From Stanieria sp. NIES-3757 (GTDB lineage Bacteria; Cyanobacteriota; Cyanobacteriia; Cyanobacteriales; Xenococcaceae), in contig AP017375.1 in NCBI GenBank assembly GCA_002355455.1, positions 2,232,001-2,296,000 of the forward strand: a DNA stretch of 64,000 bases, given 5' to 3'. The notes below the pieces were generated by a model that had not been told where the DNA came from, did not search any database, and was given only the letters and a program-made list of their open reading frames with translations. Below are positions 53,654 to 63,396 of the stretch, in pieces; positions within the stretch are counted from its first letter, which is position 1; each line of letters begins with the position of its first letter. A program made the translations under genes and the position numbers.

Positions 53654-54229
53654 CTAATTGACTGATTGATTATCATAATTAACAGGTTGTTGGTCGATTG
53701 AACCAAGTCGGTTAAATGGCCAAAAACGTACCATTGCTCGACCAATTAGATTCTCCTTTGGGACAAAACCCCAATAATGAGAATCATAGCTATTATTGCG
53801 ATTATCTCCCAGAACTAAATACTGACCTTCAGGAACAACAATTGGGCCATATTGATATTCGGGAGACTCTTTGATGTATTGTTCTTTTAAAGCTTTACCG
53901 TTGATGTAAACTTTTTCGCCCTTAACTTCAACAGTTTCTCCAGGAAGACCAATTACTCTTTTAATAAAAGCGTCTTTAAAATTTTGCTCTCTGAGTTTTT
54001 CTGTCGGGGAAAAAACCACCACATCACCTCTTTCGGGTGAGCGAAAATGATAACTAATCTTTTCAATAATTAAGCGATCGTTAATTTCTAAAGTAGGTTC
54101 CATCGAAGAGGAAGGGATGTACCGAGCCTCAGCGACAAAAGCTCGGATCCCAAACGCTAAAATAGCAGCAGTACCAAGGGTTTTTAGAATTTCAACTACA
54201 GCATTTTCTTCTTTTTTTGTCATAAGCAT
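53654..54229 (-). CDS. lepB: signal peptidase I
   Basis: 191 residues. A single N-terminal helix (about 10-32) precedes [17 protein letters not shown], which holds the catalytic Ser (Ser42), and [15 protein letters not shown], which holds the general-base Lys (Lys90). [14 protein letters not shown] is box E. GGAGG lies four bases before ATG 54229; ATG 54223 is an alternative. It removes signal peptides at the thylakoid or plasma membrane. Its start codon abuts the start of the divergent pyrC remnant. Confidence 0.94.
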   Translation of the reverse strand: MLMTKKEENAVVEILKTLGTAAILAFGIRAFVAEARYIPSSSMEPTLEINDRLIIEKISYHFRSPERGDVVVFSPTEKLREQNFKDAFIKRVIGLPGETVEVKGEKVYINGKALKEQYIKESPEYQYGPIVVPEGQYLVLGDNRNNSYDSHYWGFVPKENLIGRAMVRFWPFNRLGSIDQQPVNYDNQSVN

Positions 54230-55042
54230 ATGTCCTCCAACACTACTACTTTGTTAATTAGTCAAGCTCAAATTCTCCTTAGAAATGGTAGTCTGCTTCA
54301 AGGAGATTTACGAATTAATCAGGGAAAAATTGTAGAAATTGCACCAGAAATTATTCCTACTGAAACGGATGAAATTATTGACGCAACTGGATTGACTTTG
54401 TTGCCTGGCGTAATTGATCCTCAAGTCCATTTTCGCGAACCAGGATTAGAACATAAAGAAGATTTGTTTACTGCTAGTTGTGCTTGTGTTAAAGGTGGGG
54501 TGACTTCTTTTTGAGAAATGCCAAATACTCGACCTTTGACTCTCACCCAAGTGGACTTGGATGATAAATTACAAAGAGCAGCGAACAAGTGTTTAGTTAA
54601 TTATGGCTTTTTTATTGGTGCAACGGCAGCAAATTCGCTCGATTTGGGAACGGCTCATCCTACTTGCGGAATTAAAATTTTTATGGGTTCTTCTGACGGA
54701 GCTTTATTAGTCAGTCGAGAAGAGAAATTAGAACCTATTTTTGCTACAAGAAAACGCTTGATTGCCGTTCATGCTGAAGGTCAGGCTCGGATTATTGAAA
54801 GACGCAAGCAATTTGTAGGTTAAACTAACCCAGCGATACATTCTCAAATCCAAGACGAGCAGGCAGCTTTGAATGCAACCAAATTAGCTCTAAAATTGTC
54901 GAAAAAATATTAACGCCGTTTACATATTCTACATCTTTCCACAGGAGTTGAAGCGGAACTACTCCGTCATGAGAAACCCGCCTGGGTAACAACCGAAGTT
55001 ACACCTCAACATTTATTACTCAATACCAATGCTTATAATGAA
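54230..55042 (+). pseudogene. pyrC: decayed dihydroorotase gene (pyrC) with three in-frame stops
   Basis: One continuous frame of 271 codons is readable with dihydroorotase motifs: [22 protein letters not shown] (split as LLPGVIDPQ and [13 protein letters not shown], metal ligands His-X-Arg), GGVTSF-stop-EMPNTRP, HAEGQARI, ILHLSTGVEAELL and TTEVTPQHLLL. Stops lie at 54512-54514 (TGA), 54821-54823 (TAA) and 54911-54913 (TAA). There is no frameshift. The C-terminal third is missing. A functional copy must exist elsewhere. Confidence 0.9.
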
Positions 55043-55267
55043 TCCTCCGTTGCGATCTCGGCTGCGGAGCAGATCGCCTGAAAATAATTATATACTTTGG
55101 CAAGCTTGATACAGAAGTTAGAGGAAAAGCTTTGAATTTTACAGAGCATTAAGGTCTATTAGGAAGAATTACCCAAAACAAACTTGGAGAAGTTATAAAA
55201 ATCAGTATATTTTACTAATTATCGGGTTAAACTGTAACTGCTAACTCCATCGGGAGCTAATGACCAA

Positions 55268-56152
55268 ATGAGTATTAGTAGCTCTCTAGACTTGTTTTTA
55301 TTGCCAGAACTATTTCGGGTTATTGAAGAAGGCAATAAAACCGGTCGTCTAATTGTACAGATACCATTAAATAATCAAACTAGTCATCTCAAAAGAATTT
55401 ATTATCTTTGGTTTCGAGAAGGCTATTTAGTAGCAATTAGCGATCGCCTTAATCATCGTGGTTTAATTACTTTGATTGAAACTAGAAATTGGCTTAGTCC
55501 TTTAATTACTGATAAACTCCGAACTTTATGTCCTACGGAAGTGCCTTTGGGAGTATATCTCGATCAGATGAAATTATTAACCAGAGATAAGTTAAGGCTG
55601 ATCTTCCAGTTACAGTTACATCAGGTTTATCAATTATTTGAATTGAATACTGGTTGGTTTCGGTTTGATGAGCTTTCCGAGCTAAAAGATCGCTTAATGA
55701 CACTTCCTTGGTTGGAAATGACTGGACATCGAATGAAGGCTACTGAGGTGGCGATGTATGGTCTTAGATTGGTTAAAGATGGGCAAGTTTTCGGCGAGAA
55801 ATTACCCAAGTCGAGTGTTGCTCTTCAACGAACAGTTAATCAACTATCTCTTAAATTAATTGCTTTAGAAAGAAACATTTGGGAACAGGCTGATGGCTCA
55901 ACTTTGCTCGAAACGATGGCTTCTGAATTGACGCAACCAGTTAAACATATTCAGATTACTGCTTTTCGTTTGATTGTGATGGGATTATTAGAAGAAGTAT
56001 TAATTAATAATTATGAGATTGAATCAACTAATTTACTATCATCATCTAATTTGCTGCTAGCAAGGGCTGAACGGCAAGAGTTTTTAGCTAAACCAGAACC
56101 ATCTATCAACAAGTCTTTGTTTAATAACTTATTAAAATTTTGGCGCAATTAA
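55268..56152 (+). CDS. PATAN/DUF4388-type protein
   Basis: 294 residues. The N-terminus LDLFLLPELFRVIEEGNKTGRLIVQIPL followed by IYYLWFREGYLVAISDRLNHRGLITLIE (in pieces) matches the PATAN (DUF4388) domain found in cyanobacterial PatA-like response regulators. No receiver is fused. A second helical region (about 180-260, LIALERNIWEQADGSTLLETMASEL) resembles the usual C-terminal part. Likely a signalling adaptor; partner unknown. Distal to the dead pyrC, same strand. Confidence 0.75.
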   Translation: MSISSSLDLFLLPELFRVIEEGNKTGRLIVQIPLNNQTSHLKRIYYLWFREGYLVAISDRLNHRGLITLIETRNWLSPLITDKLRTLCPTEVPLGVYLDQMKLLTRDKLRLIFQLQLHQVYQLFELNTGWFRFDELSELKDRLMTLPWLEMTGHRMKATEVAMYGLRLVKDGQVFGEKLPKSSVALQRTVNQLSLKLIALERNIWEQADGSTLLETMASELTQPVKHIQITAFRLIVMGLLEEVLINNYEIESTNLLSSSNLLLARAERQEFLAKPEPSINKSLFNNLLKFWRN

Positions 56153-56364
56153 AACTTATATGATCAAAAAACTACAATCAAGCAAATATCAAATGTTAAT
56201 AGTTTGATGGTGAAAGCGATCGCTTCGCTGTTACTCCGTAGTCTCGTACACGCTTCAGCACAGCCAAGATCGCTAATCAAAATTCAGAGAAAGTGCTAAA
56301 GGAAAAGAGGTCATTATTACGATATTATTTAAGGCTACGAGAATATTGTTTAATAAATTAACTC

Positions 56365-57066
56365 ATGAATTTTGCTAGACAGAACACAGTAGACGATAAA
56401 GCGATTGTCAAAGAATATTTCAACGCGACTGGATTTGATCGTTGGCGGAGAATTTACGGACAGGGAGAGGTCAATAAAGTCCAAAATGATATTCGCATCG
56501 GACATCAACAAACTATTGATACAGTTATAGAATGGTTGCAAGCAGATGGTAATTTAGCTCACCTATCTATTTGTGATGCTGGATGTGGGGTAGGTAGTCT
56601 TAGTATTCCTTTGGCTGGTGCTGGTGCGAGAGTTTATGCGAGTGATATCTCTGAAAAAATGGTGGGAGAGGCTCAAGAAAAAGCTCAGACGATTTTAGGA
56701 AATACTAATAATATTTCTTTTGCAGTAGAAGATTTAGAAGCTTTAAGTGGCAAATACCATACAGTGATTTGTTTAGATGTTTTGATTCATTATCCACAAG
56801 AAGATGCAGCAAAAATGATCGGACATTTAGCATCTTTAGCTGAGTCTCGTTTAATTCTTAGTTTTGCACCAAAAACTTTTTTATTATCAATTTTGAAAAA
56901 AATTGGGGAATTTTTTCCTGGTCCTTCTAAAACTACTCGGGCTTATCAACATAAAGAAAGCGATATTATTAAAATTTTAGAAGATAATGGATTTGCGGTT
57001 AAAAGAACGGGTATGACTAGTACTCGTTTTTATTTTTCTCGTATTTTAGAAGCAGTAAAATCTTAA
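56365..57066 (+). CDS. chlM: magnesium-protoporphyrin IX methyltransferase
   Basis: 233 residues. VKEYFNATGFDRWRRIYGQGEVNKVQNDIRIGHQQT in pieces is the chlorophyll-specific signature, and SICDAGCGVGSLSIPLAGAGARVYASDIS contains the SAM-binding loop. It methylates Mg-protoporphyrin IX at the 13-propionate in chlorophyll synthesis. The C-terminal block FFPGPSKTTRAYQH and TSTRFYFSRILEAV is also typical. Monocistronic, followed by the NERD-helicase gene. Confidence 0.96.
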   Translation: MNFARQNTVDDKAIVKEYFNATGFDRWRRIYGQGEVNKVQNDIRIGHQQTIDTVIEWLQADGNLAHLSICDAGCGVGSLSIPLAGAGARVYASDISEKMVGEAQEKAQTILGNTNNISFAVEDLEALSGKYHTVICLDVLIHYPQEDAAKMIGHLASLAESRLILSFAPKTFLLSILKKIGEFFPGPSKTTRAYQHKESDIIKILEDNGFAVKRTGMTSTRFYFSRILEAVKS

Positions 57067-57139
57067 AATTTTCAAAGAGGGATGATCGATCTAGAGAAAG
57101 CATTTTTGTTTGATAAGTTTGACTCACACAATGTTTTAG

Positions 57140-59557
57140 ATGACTAATAATTCCCATTTTATTGCTACCGAACCTTTGGGAAATAAAGGAGAAGCAGGAG
57201 AACAAATAGTATGGGATAGTATCCAAGTAGCTTTTTCTGAAAGGAAATGTTTAGCTTATTGGCGTTATCCCATTTTTTTTTCTTCTAAAAAATCCCGTCA
57301 GGAAGCAGATATTTTAATTGTTGATCGGCAATTAGGTTTAATTGTGATTGAAGTTAAATCAATTCAGCTCGAACAGATAGTTAGGCTTGAAGGTCATCGT
57401 TGGCAATATCAAAATTTTTATACTGATTATGGCAATCCTTATCAACAGGCAGAAAATCTTTTATTTACTTTAATAGAATATTTTAATCAAGAACCTCTTT
57501 TAAAAAACCAGTTTTCTGCTAGAGCGATTATCGCTCTTCCTTATATTACCGAACAACAATGGCAAGACAAGGGATTTACTAAACTTCCAACTAATCCCCC
57601 AATTATATTTAAAAATTTTCTGCAAAATAAAAGTAAAATTTACCAATTTATTACAGAAATTCCTTCAATAACCAAAGGAAGTAAATTAACAGTAACTCAA
57701 TGGCAATTATTATTATCTATTTTAACAGGGAGTTCAGTATTAGTTCCAAAATCTCGTTCTTATTTAGTTGCTCAACAAAGCCGAGGAGATATTTTAAAAC
57801 AGGCGCGATCGCATTTGGCTCAATTCGATTTACAACAGGAAAAAATTGCCAAACAAATTCCCCCAGGTTTACAAATAATTAGAGGGATAGCAGGATCGGG
57901 TAAGACAATTATTCTCTGTCAAAAAGCTGCTTTGATGCACCTCAAATATCCTGATTGGCAAATTGCTGTTGTATTTTTCTCCCGTAGTCTTTATCAAGTA
58001 ATTATAGAAAAAGTTGCTCAATGGATCGCTTATTTTACTGGCGGAAAACAAACTTATAATCCAAAAAAATCTAACTTAAAAATTCTCCACGCTTGGGGAG
58101 GAAAACAGCAACCAGGTTTTTATAGTACCATTTGTCAATTAGCAGGAAAAACTCCCTTAGCTGTTAAGTTTACAGAAAGCTATCAACCCAACGAAGCCTT
58201 AGGAGAAGTTTGCTTTCATCTCTTACAATCGACTGCTATTCCTCAAGTATTTGATGCCATTTTAATAGATGAAGGACAAGACTTAATTGTTAATCAATGG
58301 AAATATCAAAATAAACAACCATTTTATTGGCTTGCTTATCAATCTTTACGCCCAATCGATTCAATTCATCCCGAACAAAAAAGATTGATTTGGGCTTATG
58401 ATGAACTTCAAAGCTTGGATAGTTTAAAAGTCCCTACCGCTAGCGAGTTGTTTGGCGAAGAATTAGGGCATTTAGTGATCGGAACTTATCCTAATCAGAT
58501 TAATAAAACTGAAATAATTGCTAATTGTTATCGTACTCCTCATTTAATTGTAACGGCTGCTTATGCGATCGCGATGGGTTTATTACGTCCTCAAGGAATA
58601 CTGACTGGTTTTACTACTAAAGAACAATGGGAAGCGATCGGTTATCAAGTAGAAGGAAGTTTTAAAATTGGTGAACAAATTACGCTTAAACATTCGGTAC
58701 AAAATTTATTAAATCCGATTGATCGATTATGGCAAGGAGAAGTAATTGAATTTAAAACTTATACTTCTCGTCAACAAGAATTAACTGCTTTAGGCAATCA
58801 GATTAAAGACAATTTGAGGAAAGATGGTTTACGTCCTGCTCAAGAAATTTTAGTGATTGTTTTAGGGAATCATTGGGAAGCAAGTGAACTCGTTTTTCAT
58901 ACAGCAAAATTTTTAAATCGACAAGGAATCTATATTTTTCTTCCGCAAGAAAATAGATTTTGGGACGAAGGTGCAGTTACAATTACAACCATTCATCGTG
59001 CTAAAGGACAAGAAGCAGATTTTGTTTATTTAATTGGTTTAGATAATATAGCTAAAAATGAAAGTAATATTTATCTACGTAATCAGTTATTAGTTGGTTT
59101 AACTAGAACTAGAGCTTGGGTTAATTTGAGTGGCATTAATCAAGAGTCCGATCGTTATTTTTTTTATCAAGAAGTAAAACAAGTTCTGAAGAGTAAAGAT
59201 AGTTTTACGTTTCCTTTTACTTATCCACTGAAACGAACAATCAATTGTAGCAATCTTGCTAGTTTAATTACAGGTTATGCTTTGGGACACAAAAATTTTC
59301 GGAAGCTAAATTTACAACAGGCAGATTTATCAGGATTAAATTTAGCCAAAATTAATTTGATCGAAGCTAATTTACAAGGAGCTAATTTAACTAATACTTG
59401 TTTATCAGGAGCAAAATTGATTGCAGCAGATTTAAGCTATACTAATTTAACTCATACTGATTTATCTAATGCCAAATTAATGGGAGCAAATTTGCAAAAT
59501 AGTATTTTAAATCAAACTAATCTAACTAATGCAGATTTAACTGATACCAAGTTTTAA
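57140..59557 (+). CDS. NERD nuclease-SF1 helicase-pentapeptide repeat fusion
   Basis: 805 residues. Residues 12-150 are a NERD domain: GEAGEQIVWDSI, then Asp57 (QEADILIVD) and Glu71-Val-Lys73 (VIEVKS), a PD-(D/E)XK-like nuclease core. Residues 240-670 are a UvrD-like superfamily 1 helicase: Walker A GIAGSGKT (249-256), Walker B LIDEGQD (375-381), NCYRTP (462-467), TIHRAKGQEAD (617-627) and GLTRTR (653-658). Residues 720-804 are about 16 pentapeptide repeats (LQGANLTNTCLSGAKL). NERD-helicases are common; the C-terminal pentapeptide module is unusual. It is probably soluble and acts on DNA; a defence or repair role is inferred. No clear operon partner. Confidence 0.88.
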   Translation: MTNNSHFIATEPLGNKGEAGEQIVWDSIQVAFSERKCLAYWRYPIFFSSKKSRQEADILIVDRQLGLIVIEVKSIQLEQIVRLEGHRWQYQNFYTDYGNPYQQAENLLFTLIEYFNQEPLLKNQFSARAIIALPYITEQQWQDKGFTKLPTNPPIIFKNFLQNKSKIYQFITEIPSITKGSKLTVTQWQLLLSILTGSSVLVPKSRSYLVAQQSRGDILKQARSHLAQFDLQQEKIAKQIPPGLQIIRGIAGSGKTIILCQKAALMHLKYPDWQIAVVFFSRSLYQVIIEKVAQWIAYFTGGKQTYNPKKSNLKILHAWGGKQQPGFYSTICQLAGKTPLAVKFTESYQPNEALGEVCFHLLQSTAIPQVFDAILIDEGQDLIVNQWKYQNKQPFYWLAYQSLRPIDSIHPEQKRLIWAYDELQSLDSLKVPTASELFGEELGHLVIGTYPNQINKTEIIANCYRTPHLIVTAAYAIAMGLLRPQGILTGFTTKEQWEAIGYQVEGSFKIGEQITLKHSVQNLLNPIDRLWQGEVIEFKTYTSRQQELTALGNQIKDNLRKDGLRPAQEILVIVLGNHWEASELVFHTAKFLNRQGIYIFLPQENRFWDEGAVTITTIHRAKGQEADFVYLIGLDNIAKNESNIYLRNQLLVGLTRTRAWVNLSGINQESDRYFFYQEVKQVLKSKDSFTFPFTYPLKRTINCSNLASLITGYALGHKNFRKLNLQQADLSGLNLAKINLIEANLQGANLTNTCLSGAKLIAADLSYTNLTHTDLSNAKLMGANLQNSILNQTNLTNADLTDTKF

Positions 59558-59774
59558 AAAAAAGTCAAAAACTAAAAGTTAAATTTCAAAAGTTCAAAAG
59601 TTAGAATGATTATAGCGTAAAACGATCTTAGCTATCAAAAATAATTCATAGTCCACATAGGCTTAATTAATCAACTATCAACTATTAATGATTAACTTTA
59701 CTAAATGTTCGCATAGCAACCAACGAAAATTTTTTTTTGCTGCTCAGTTTTGACAACTTAAATAGGGATGCTAT

Positions 59775-60479
59775 ATGTGTTTTTCTGCTTCTGCTAGTTT
59801 TACAGCTTCTGTATTATTAATTCCGACAGGAATCTATTGTCTGAAAGAGGCAGCAACCAAAGACAAAACTTATCTCGCGATCGCGTCTTTACCTCTATTT
59901 TTTGGGATTCAACAAGCTTTTGAAGGATTGCTTTGGTTGGGACTTGCTTCCAATAATACTAATACTATTCATTCTGCTGCTTTGAGTTTTTTGTTTTTTT
60001 CTCACTTTTTCTGGTTGTTTTGGATTCCTGGTTCTGCTTATTCAGTAGAAACAAATCAGCTATTAAAAAAGATATTAGCAATATTAACTTTGGTTGGTTT
60101 TGTTTATGGTGCTTGCTTATATTTGCCTTTATTAAATTACAGCGATTGGCTAGAAATTCAGATAATCGATCATTCAATTTCTTATCGACTTAATTTCTTT
60201 TTTAATAATCAAGTTTTCTTACCAAAAGATTTTAGTTGGATAGTTTATATATTAATTGTTTTAATTCCTTTGTTTATTTGCTCTAATCGAAGCTTTAATC
60301 TGTTGGGAGTTTTAATGTTTATTTCGGCAATGATTACTTATCTGGTATTTAGTTACGCTTTTATTTCTGTGTGGTGTTTTTTCGCTGCAATTATTTCAAT
60401 TTATTTAATTTACATTATTAATCAATCAGCCAATCCAGAATCAAACCAATTATTATCTGATGTTACGCAAAAGCTATAA
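59775..60479 (+). CDS. DUF6629-like multi-pass membrane protein, stop displaced by IS
   Basis: 234 residues beginning MCFSASASFTASVLLIPTGIYCL, the hallmark of DUF6629 (MCFSA start). About seven transmembrane segments follow, for example AALSFLFFSHFFWLFWIPG and YILIVLIPLFICS. Function unknown. The final residues DVTQKL are encoded by the left end of an IS inserted at 60457. Removing the IS and one TSD restores NQLLS followed by TGA, so the original protein had 229 residues and the insertion only exchanged the last codon and tail. Confidence 0.8.
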   Translation: MCFSASASFTASVLLIPTGIYCLKEAATKDKTYLAIASLPLFFGIQQAFEGLLWLGLASNNTNTIHSAALSFLFFSHFFWLFWIPGSAYSVETNQLLKKILAILTLVGFVYGACLYLPLLNYSDWLEIQIIDHSISYRLNFFFNNQVFLPKDFSWIVYILIVLIPLFICSNRSFNLLGVLMFISAMITYLVFSYAFISVWCFFAAIISIYLIYIINQSANPESNQLLSDVTQKL

Positions 60480-61535
60480 TACTCGAATGGACAAAAAGCT
60501 TTTGGAACTATACAGCGATTATATTATCAGCTCGTTTGGACAGATAACAGCGACAGGATTATCAAGAGTATTAGAAGGAAGTATCAGTCACGATAAAATA
60601 ACTCGTTTCCTGTCGGCTAAAGACTTAGAGTCACGAGAGCTGTGGAAGTTAGTGAAACCAGTGGTCAGGGAGTATGAACAAGAAGATGGTGTGTTGATTG
60701 TGGATGACACCATAGAGAAAAAACCTCATACCCAAGAGAATGAGTTAGTGTGCTGGCATCATGACCATCAAGAAAACCGTTCTGTCAAGGGAATTAACAT
60801 CATCAACTATGTTTATAGTGTCGAAGACATAAGCCTACCAATTGGGTTTGATGTCGTCAAAAAGTCCATAAAATTTTGTGAGGTAAAAACAAAGAAGGAA
60901 AAACGAAAAGCAACAGCAACAAAAAATGAATTAACACGAAATCAATTAAAAATTTGCTCCCAGAATCAACTCAAATACAGGTATGTGCTAGCTGATAGTT
61001 GGTTTTCCTCGAAGGAAAATATGGCTTTTATCTGTCAGGATTTAGATAAGCACTTGATCATGGCTCTCAAAAGCAATCGTACCGTAGCCTTGAGTGAAGA
61101 AAACAAAAAACAGGGTTGTTTTACCAGAATTGATGAACTCAACTGGTCAGAGGATGGCTTAAAGGACTGGACTTTCCTGTTCTCATCTATCGTCAAGTCT
61201 TTAAAAACCAAGATGGCAGTACTGGTATTTTGTATTTGGCTTGTAGTGATTTAAACTGTAATGTCCCTCAAATAGAAGCAATCTACCAAAAACGGTGGAA
61301 CGTGGAAGTCTTTCATAAAACGCTCAAGTCTAATACTGGTTTAGCTAAGTCCCCAACTAAATGTCTTCGTACTCAAGGAAACCATATCTTTATGTCTATC
61401 TATGCTGCATTTCAATTAGAGTGTCTGAAATTGAAACACAAGATGAACCATTTTGCTTTGCGCAGTACTATTTATGTCAAAGCTTTGCAACAAGCTATGT
61501 GTGAATTACATTTACTCAAGAGTGCGTAACATCAG
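60457..61535 (+). mobile_element. insertion sequence, 1079 bp, IS4/IS701-like, with frameshifted transposase
   Basis: Perfect 13-bp terminal inverted repeats CTGATGTTACGCA (60457-60469) and TGCGTAACATCAG (61523-61535). A 7-bp target duplication TTATTAT lies at 60450-60456 and 61536-61542. The element carries a single transposase gene broken by a frameshift, so it is now non-autonomous. Confidence 0.9.
60487..61529 (+). pseudogene. frameshifted DDE transposase of the 1079-bp IS
   Basis: The first part (from ATG 60487) contains catalytic Asp in GVLIVDDTIEKKPH, WHHDHQENRSVKGINI, and second Asp in VLADSWFSSKENM. The frame then shifts by -1 near 61147-61156: the proper reading continues GWLKGLDFPVLIYRQVF and KNQDGSTGILYLACSDLN, then the third catalytic residue in KRWNVEVFHKTLKSN. 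The shift is a mutation or sequencing error, since no slippery site is seen. An ATG at 60460 inside the repeat is unlikely to be the start. Confidence 0.85.
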
Positions 61536-61542
61536 TTATTAT

Positions 61543-61960
61543 CTTGAACAGTGTCTAGTTGGAAAACTCGATCCCAATTTAATGTAATCGTGAGATAGAA
61601 AAGATGAGATAGAAAAGAATTAACTCTAAAGTTTTTAACTGATAACTACTCTTTTGTCAATCATGGCAATTATACTTAGTCAATAAACCAAAAAAATTTA
61701 TTTTACACAATATTAAGTTGATTAGTCCTCTTAAACTTAAAACCAAGATTAGCCAATTATTTGAAGAACATGAAGAAAAGTAAATTTCTCAAAAAGCCAA
61801 TAAGCAGAACATACTATCACATAATATCGGGTTAGTTTTGAAAAAACAAGTTCAAACCCAATAAATTCGTTAAGACAATTCAGCCATTCTCAATAAGCTT
61901 GGCTAAAAAATTTCCAATCGGATCTTACTATAAACTTAAGTTTTTCTTATAAAAACAGAT
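61543..61960. other. intergenic region after the IS
   Basis: 418 AT-rich bases between the IS target duplication and the rodA stop. It starts with the original 3' flank of the DUF6629 gene. No gene or RNA could be supported. Confidence 0.4.
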
Positions 61961-63274
61961 TTAACTAAGAAAATAATCCTTTCTCTTCTTTTGACTGGCA
62001 TAATTAGCTACCGATTCTACTATTCCAATTGCTATAAAATTAGCTAACAATGCCGAACGACCGTAACTCATCCAAGGCAAAGGAATACCAGTAATAGGAG
62101 CAAGTCCAATCGTCATACTGATATTAACAATAACTGGGAAAGCAATCATAGCTAAAATGCCAATAGCTAGGAGAGAACCGAAGTTATCTTTTGATTTGAG
62201 AGCAATTACCACTAATCGTACGCAAATTAACCAAAAAACCAATAATAATACCAAACTACCAATAAAACCCCATTCCTCACCTACCGCAGAAAAGATAAAA
62301 TCAGTATGCTGTTCGGGGATAAAATTAAGTTGAGTTTGTGTGCCATGACTAAATCCTTGTCCCCACATTCCTCCAGCACCGATCGCAATGCGAGATTGAA
62401 TCAGGTGATAGCCTCCGCCTAAAGGGTCTTTTTCAGGATTGAGAAACAAAATCAAACGGTCTTTTTGATAATTTTTTAATAATCCCCAAAAAATATTACC
62501 CAACTCTACCGCAGCACAATTAATTCCTAAAGCTACCAGAGAAGAAAGCAGTTTCATTGGCAGAGTCAGCCAGGCAATGACGATCATAGCGATCGCAAAA
62601 ATAATCCAAGCAGGAAGATAAACGTGATAGAGAATTGCTGAAATTAAAGGAGAAAGAAGTAAAAGTAGCCAACCTGGGTTAGCATTTGCCCAGTAAAGCA
62701 TAGCGATGGTAATTACGCCAAAGACCAGTGAAGTTCCTAAATCTGGCTGTAAAAAAATTAATGTCCAAGGCACAGCCGTAATAGCTAGAGTACGCAGAAC
62801 TGCTCCTAAATTTGCAGTGTTTTTGTTGTGTAATAAAGCAGCTAAAGTAATAATTACACCCACCTTGGCAAATTCTGACGGTTGAACATTAAAACCACCA
62901 ATAGTAATCCAACTTTGCGCTCCATTAGCGGTTACACCATTAACCATTACGGCAATCAAAGATAGATTAGTCAAAGCATAAGTAAACCAATGCCACTTCA
63001 GTAAAACTTGATAGGGACAACGAGCAATTGCTAAAGCTGTACCTAAACCAACTCCACCAATCAACCAATGTTGATAACCGCGATCGAGTTGTTCATATAA
63101 TTCTGTACTGAGAATAGTTAAACCACCAAAAATAGTCAAACCTACTATCAGTAACAGTAAAAACCAATCGAGATGTAGCCAAGGAGAGAAAAAAGCTAGT
63201 AAATGTTTGGTAAAAAAATCTCCTAGCTGAAATCGAGAACGAGTTTTAGGTTTTGAGCGAGATTTAAGACGCAT
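61961..63274 (-). CDS. rodA: rod shape-determining protein RodA (SEDS glycosyltransferase)
   Basis: 437 residues with ten or so membrane helices. Family motifs are PSEFAKVGVIITLAALL, FLQPDLGTSLVFG, HLIQSRIAIGAGGMWGQGFSHGTQTQLNFIPEQHTDFIFSAVGEEWGF in pieces, and GIPLPWMSYGRSALLANF. RodA polymerises peptidoglycan glycan strands with a class b PBP during growth. RodA rather than FtsW because of the GHGTQTQLNFIPE-like loop. It follows mrp on the same strand, 122 bp away. Confidence 0.93.
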   Translation of the reverse strand: MRLKSRSKPKTRSRFQLGDFFTKHLLAFFSPWLHLDWFLLLLIVGLTIFGGLTILSTELYEQLDRGYQHWLIGGVGLGTALAIARCPYQVLLKWHWFTYALTNLSLIAVMVNGVTANGAQSWITIGGFNVQPSEFAKVGVIITLAALLHNKNTANLGAVLRTLAITAVPWTLIFLQPDLGTSLVFGVITIAMLYWANANPGWLLLLLSPLISAILYHVYLPAWIIFAIAMIVIAWLTLPMKLLSSLVALGINCAAVELGNIFWGLLKNYQKDRLILFLNPEKDPLGGGYHLIQSRIAIGAGGMWGQGFSHGTQTQLNFIPEQHTDFIFSAVGEEWGFIGSLVLLLVFWLICVRLVVIALKSKDNFGSLLAIGILAMIAFPVIVNISMTIGLAPITGIPLPWMSYGRSALLANFIAIGIVESVANYASQKKRKDYFLS

Positions 63275-63359
63275 TCTAGGCTGAATAGGTATTCCCGTAC
63301 AGAATATTTATAACTTTGTTTCAACCTAATTGGGGAAAACAGTGATCAGTTACCAGTAG

Positions 63360-63379
63360 AGACGTAACATGTTACGTCT
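63360..63379. repeat. 20-bp perfect palindrome between mrp and rodA
   Basis: AGACGTAACATGTTACGTCT is its own reverse complement. It lies 17 bp after the mrp stop and 85 bp before the rodA start. It may be a dispersed cyanobacterial repeat or a dyad binding site. Confidence 0.7.
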
Positions 63380-63396
63380 GTACACTTATTTTTCTT

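Noticed and set aside
54500-54830. TGA in the dihydroorotase frame as a recoded codon (selenocysteine or read-through)
   Set aside because: Two further TAA stops and loss of the C-terminal third show general decay, and no recoding structure is visible.
61140-61260. Programmed -1 frameshift in the 1079-bp IS
   Set aside because: No A6G-type slippery heptamer lies at the transition, and the family normally encodes a single uninterrupted transposase.
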